Shown here: positions 61,205 through 64,000 of the stretch, in pieces
Layout of the letters: every line of letters begins with the position of its first letter
How positions within the stretch are numbered: the first letter of the stretch is position 1
DNA from: Arctopsyche grandis
Lineage: Eukaryota > Arthropoda > Insecta > Trichoptera > Hydropsychidae
Length of the DNA: 64,000 nucleotides
Direction: 5' to 3'
Assembly (NCBI RefSeq): GCF_051622035.1
Contig: NC_135360.1
Location: forward strand, 23,883,206-23,947,205
Translations under genes and position numbers: made by a program
The notes under the pieces: generated by a model
The model's input: only the letters and a program-made list of their open reading frames with translations
Told to the model about the DNA's origin: nothing
Databases searched by the model: none

Positions 61205-62160
61205 TATGTATGTACATAACGGTATTTCCTTACATCTATTTAGGACTGCCATCAAGAGAGTCTTGATTGATTGATCCATTTCTATTATATATATGAATGG
61301 GATCCATGAATGTGTGCGGGAGGATATTCAAAGTCAAAGTCTTTACGCAACTCGTTTAATGTCTTCGCTTCTGGCTCGACCCAGCGAGTGACGCGCGAAG
61401 CGACGCTACAGGCCTGCCAACTTAAAATATTCTCATTCATACCAACCTACATATATTGTAGCAATTTATGTTTATCCAATTATAGCACTTTATGTTTAAT
61501 TATGCATTGTCCTATTTAGTCATATTTTAGTTTTTATTCTTTTCTTTTTCATATGTTTGTCTATATGTACTAGATATGTAGATATGTATTTTGTAAATCT
61601 ATAATTGGGCTCAGATGTTATTTTGTTATATTTATTCTTTATTTTTATGAATTTCTACATCTGAGGCCTGTTGATTTTTCAATATATAATTAAAATGTTA
61701 ATGTAGAATATTTCCTAGCCTGTGCAGCTTGCCGCCGGTGCACTGCGGAATAGAGGTAGATTTTAGATGAAGCTAAAATGCAGATGAAATACATTTTTTT
61801 TATTCGTACTTAATTGACTTTCTCTAGGCTTACCAACTTTTCATCGTGCCCTGCTTTTAGGAACAAAAGTGCGACAACAGTTTGGAAAGAATCTAGTAGT
61901 TTGTTTTATTCTAGAAGTTCATTTTTACAGTTAGGGATGTATTAACTCTTGCTTTTCCGTTCACAGGTGTTTGATAGCCAATTTATAATGTGTTCATTGG
62001 CAACACGCGAGCTTCACATATAATTGTATTTAAATCGGAATCGTTAATAGAATCTTTGATTGCTAATTGTAAAGTACATATGTGCCACACATTTTATTCA
62101 GATGAGACGAGGGAATGAACAGTTCTCAATGGAAGGTAGCATATTTGCTTCATAATCTCT
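61205..62160. other. Inside the hAT block, nothing recognised
   Basis: AT-rich, no clear coding remains; may hold worn hAT sequence. Confidence 0.3.
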
Positions 62161-62164
62161 TTCA

Positions 62165-62607
62165 TAATTAATATTGAGAATGTGCAAAAAGCATTTCTTC
62201 GTTTCCTATATAGGAAATAATATGGGTATTACCCATATCTCTACCCCACTCCTTTCCTTTTGGGCATGCTTGGGTATAATTCCCTTGAACTTCGGAGAAA
62301 CTTCTCATTAATTCGTTTCGTTATCCTGCTCTTACGTGGTAATACGTCATGCCCGTTGTTGCTGGAGCAGTTGGGACTTTATGTCCCTAATAACTATGTG
62401 CGTGGTAGACATCATCATTTGCTGGCAGTACCTTCTGCCCGCACAGTTCTTTTTCGAATGGCTACTATTCCAAGAGCTATTCGACTTCTTAATGAAATCG
62501 TTGCTGCCGAGACTGAATGTGATATTTTCCACCTTAGTGAGCGTAAATTGTCGGAAATTACTCTAACCCATTTATCTGGTAGTCTGCGCTCATCATTGTT
62601 TTCATGA
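62165..62607 (+). pseudogene. LINE ORF2 C-terminal relic
   Basis: The frame reads Val-Gln-Lys-Ala-Phe-Leu-Arg-Phe-Leu-Tyr, a stop at 62217-62219, Gly-Tyr-Tyr-Pro-Tyr, Leu-Glu-Leu-Arg-Arg, Leu-Leu-Leu-Arg-Gly, a Val-Pro-Asn-Asn-Tyr-Val-Arg block, Ile-Pro-Arg-Ala-Ile-Arg-Leu-Leu-Asn and Cys-Asp-Ile-Phe. This is the order found after the reverse-transcriptase domain in jockey/R1-like non-LTR elements (VQKRFLRYLY... SLEVRR... LL.G). Clade not resolved. Confidence 0.65.
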
Positions 62608-62990
62608 TTGATTGTGATTTATGAGTGAAAATTTGATTAACTCTCTTCCATTTGGGCCTTACAGGGATGTTTTTTATTTGTAGTTGTTTCTTTCATATTT
62701 ATTGGAACTGGCTGTAGGTGCAAGGCATTCCTTATGCTATATTTTTTATTTGATATTTTTACTTTATCTGTTATTATTAAATGCTATTTTTTATGTTTAT
62801 GTATGGATGTATTTATGTTTATGTTCAAATGTATTTTTTTATGTATAATTGATGAGTATTTTCGTTATGTATTAATTTATGTTTAATTATTATTTTGTTT
62901 TTTTGTGTTATATTTTTTGACCATTGTGGCGCTTTAGGAATTCCTGTTATGCCACAATGGTCTGTTTAGAATAAAATAAATAAATAAATA
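62608..62990 (+). mobile_element. 3' UTR of the LINE, with terminal hairpin and AAATAAAT tail
   Basis: Follows the relic above without a break: CTTCCATTTGGGCCTTACAG, a TGTAGGTGCAAGGCATTCC block, long AT-rich middle, then GACCATTGTGGCGCTTTAGG, AATTCCTGTTATGCCACAATG and the tail. It is the key that identifies the hairpin repeats at 4426, 4862, 11125, 14100, 23165, 57708 and 58870 as copies of this 3' UTR. Confidence 0.65.
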
Positions 62991-63166
62991 TTCTGATTTT
63001 CTTCGTTTATTTCGGTTTCTAACAATTTGACAAATTTGATCATATTAGCTCCATTATCTGTTGTAACAGAGTAGATTTGTTTGATATTGATATTATTTTT
63101 TTCTAAAAGTTTCATAAACATACTTTTAATACACATTCCTGTAGGTTTGTTCATTAATTCTATCAT
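62990..63166 (-). pseudogene. hAT transposase fragment
   Basis: Reads Ile-Glu-Leu-Met-Asn-Lys-Pro-Thr-Gly, then Asn-Ile-Lys-Gln-Ile-Tyr-Ser-Val-Thr-Thr-Asp-Asn-Gly-Ala-Asn-Met. The TTDNGANM block is the well known hAT motif around a catalytic Asp. The N-terminal part is missing between here and the terminus at 63200, and the LINE insertion ends it on the other side. Confidence 0.65.
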
Positions 63167-63208
63167 TCGGTTTTCGTTTCGGTTACGGTTCGGGTCCCTG
63201 GTAGCTAC

Positions 63209-64000
63209 AAATGTGTATATGTATTATCACCATTATTAAGAAACAGTACTGATTATAATACAAACCGGTTCCGATAGATGTTCATATGTATTTGTAAAAA
63301 AATCAATAAAAAAACGGAACATCGCGCATATGAAGTTCATGTACAATATAGTGGGCAATTGAATTGTCCTATATTAAAATTGTCATGGGGTGAGGAAACA
63401 GGTGAGGGTGAGGCGGATGCCCCTATACTCGTACAAGGGAAACTAAAAATCAATACCTAGAAATAACACTCATGCCACTTGCCTATACTCGGATGCTAAG
63501 ATGCATCTGTCTTGTAACTTCACCCATAAAATTACAACGCAATAAAATTCATAACACGAGGAATACATTATAATGGAATTCAACGAAATATTATACATAT
63601 TATAATAAGTCACATTTCTTAAAAAGGGTCATAAATTTGCAAACTTTGCGTGACATTATATCATAGTGGCCGAAAGTGAAAGCTAAATTAACTGTTATAG
63701 TTATTGTTTACGATTCATAACAAATATAAAAAGGCAATAAAAATTATCAGCAAACAATCCGATAAGTTTTCGACACATATTAATAATACATATGATTAAC
63801 TTAATGAGATTTAAATAAATGTTTCAATGCCAATCAAAAGTCTGCATATAAAGGTATTATTTATATTACTGGGCTTTGTATATGTATGTTAGTAATACAT
63901 AACAAAAAATAAATAGTAAAGCGAATGAACAGATAGCATTCGAAGTATCTACATGTCAGGTGAGAAGATATGTTTGTTTTTATTTTGGTCGATGGGGTCG
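63209..64000. other. AT-rich right edge, nothing recognised
   Basis: No gene, RNA or repeat family supported. Confidence 0.4.

Overview
This is AT-rich nuclear DNA of an animal, almost certainly an insect. The evidence is spliced genes with GT-AG introns, a ClC-a type chloride channel and a Gadd45 that match the insect forms, three eukaryotic tRNA genes with Pol III T-runs, and a dense population of Helitron, TTAA, hAT, PIF/Harbinger, Tigger, LINE, SINE and LTR relics. I cannot fix the order. Only two protein-coding host genes are well supported.

Layout. 1-660 is a GC-rich, low-complexity, promoter-like block. A ClC-a/ClC-2 type chloride channel runs on the + strand from 2115 to 39668: a 19-codon first exon, a 31-kb first intron, then exons 2-22 from 33180. 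Splice phases add up to one unbroken 949-residue frame. It keeps the pore motifs (GSGIPE, GKEGP, GVFIP, pore Tyr), has Val where exchangers carry the proton Glu, and ends in two CBS regions. Intron 1 is a museum of mobile DNA: Helitrons, LINE fragments, PIF-type MITEs, a hAT MITE with a perfect 8-bp target duplication, long foldback elements, a solo LTR, two tRNA-derived SINEs, a (TA)n array and a G19 tract. Tail-to-tail with ClC-a, on the - strand (43641 to 41736), is a three-exon Gadd45 gene with a TATA box; its first intron holds a TTAA-flanked element.

44-55 kb holds no convincing host gene and is rich in palindromic elements: a foldback with a 10-bp target duplication, the second copy of a 221-bp palindrome, a TTAA MITE, a Helitron abutting an inverted-repeat MITE, and a Tigger/pogo transposon relic that carries two other elements inside it. 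56.7-59.3 kb has tRNA-Ala(UGC), tRNA-Cys(GCA) and tRNA-Asn(GUU). 59.4-63.2 kb reads as one decayed hAT transposon split open by an LTR, a (TA)n array, a 9-bp-TSD MITE and a LINE whose 3' end shows that the many small hairpin repeats across the window are 5'-truncated copies of it.

No operon, CRISPR, phage or other prokaryotic system is present. The most unusual material is the set of hairpin elements: three hairpins joined end to end at four copies of TTATAAG (8.5-9.0 kb), and a palindrome family whose two copies differ strongly from each other while each keeps its own arms complementary.
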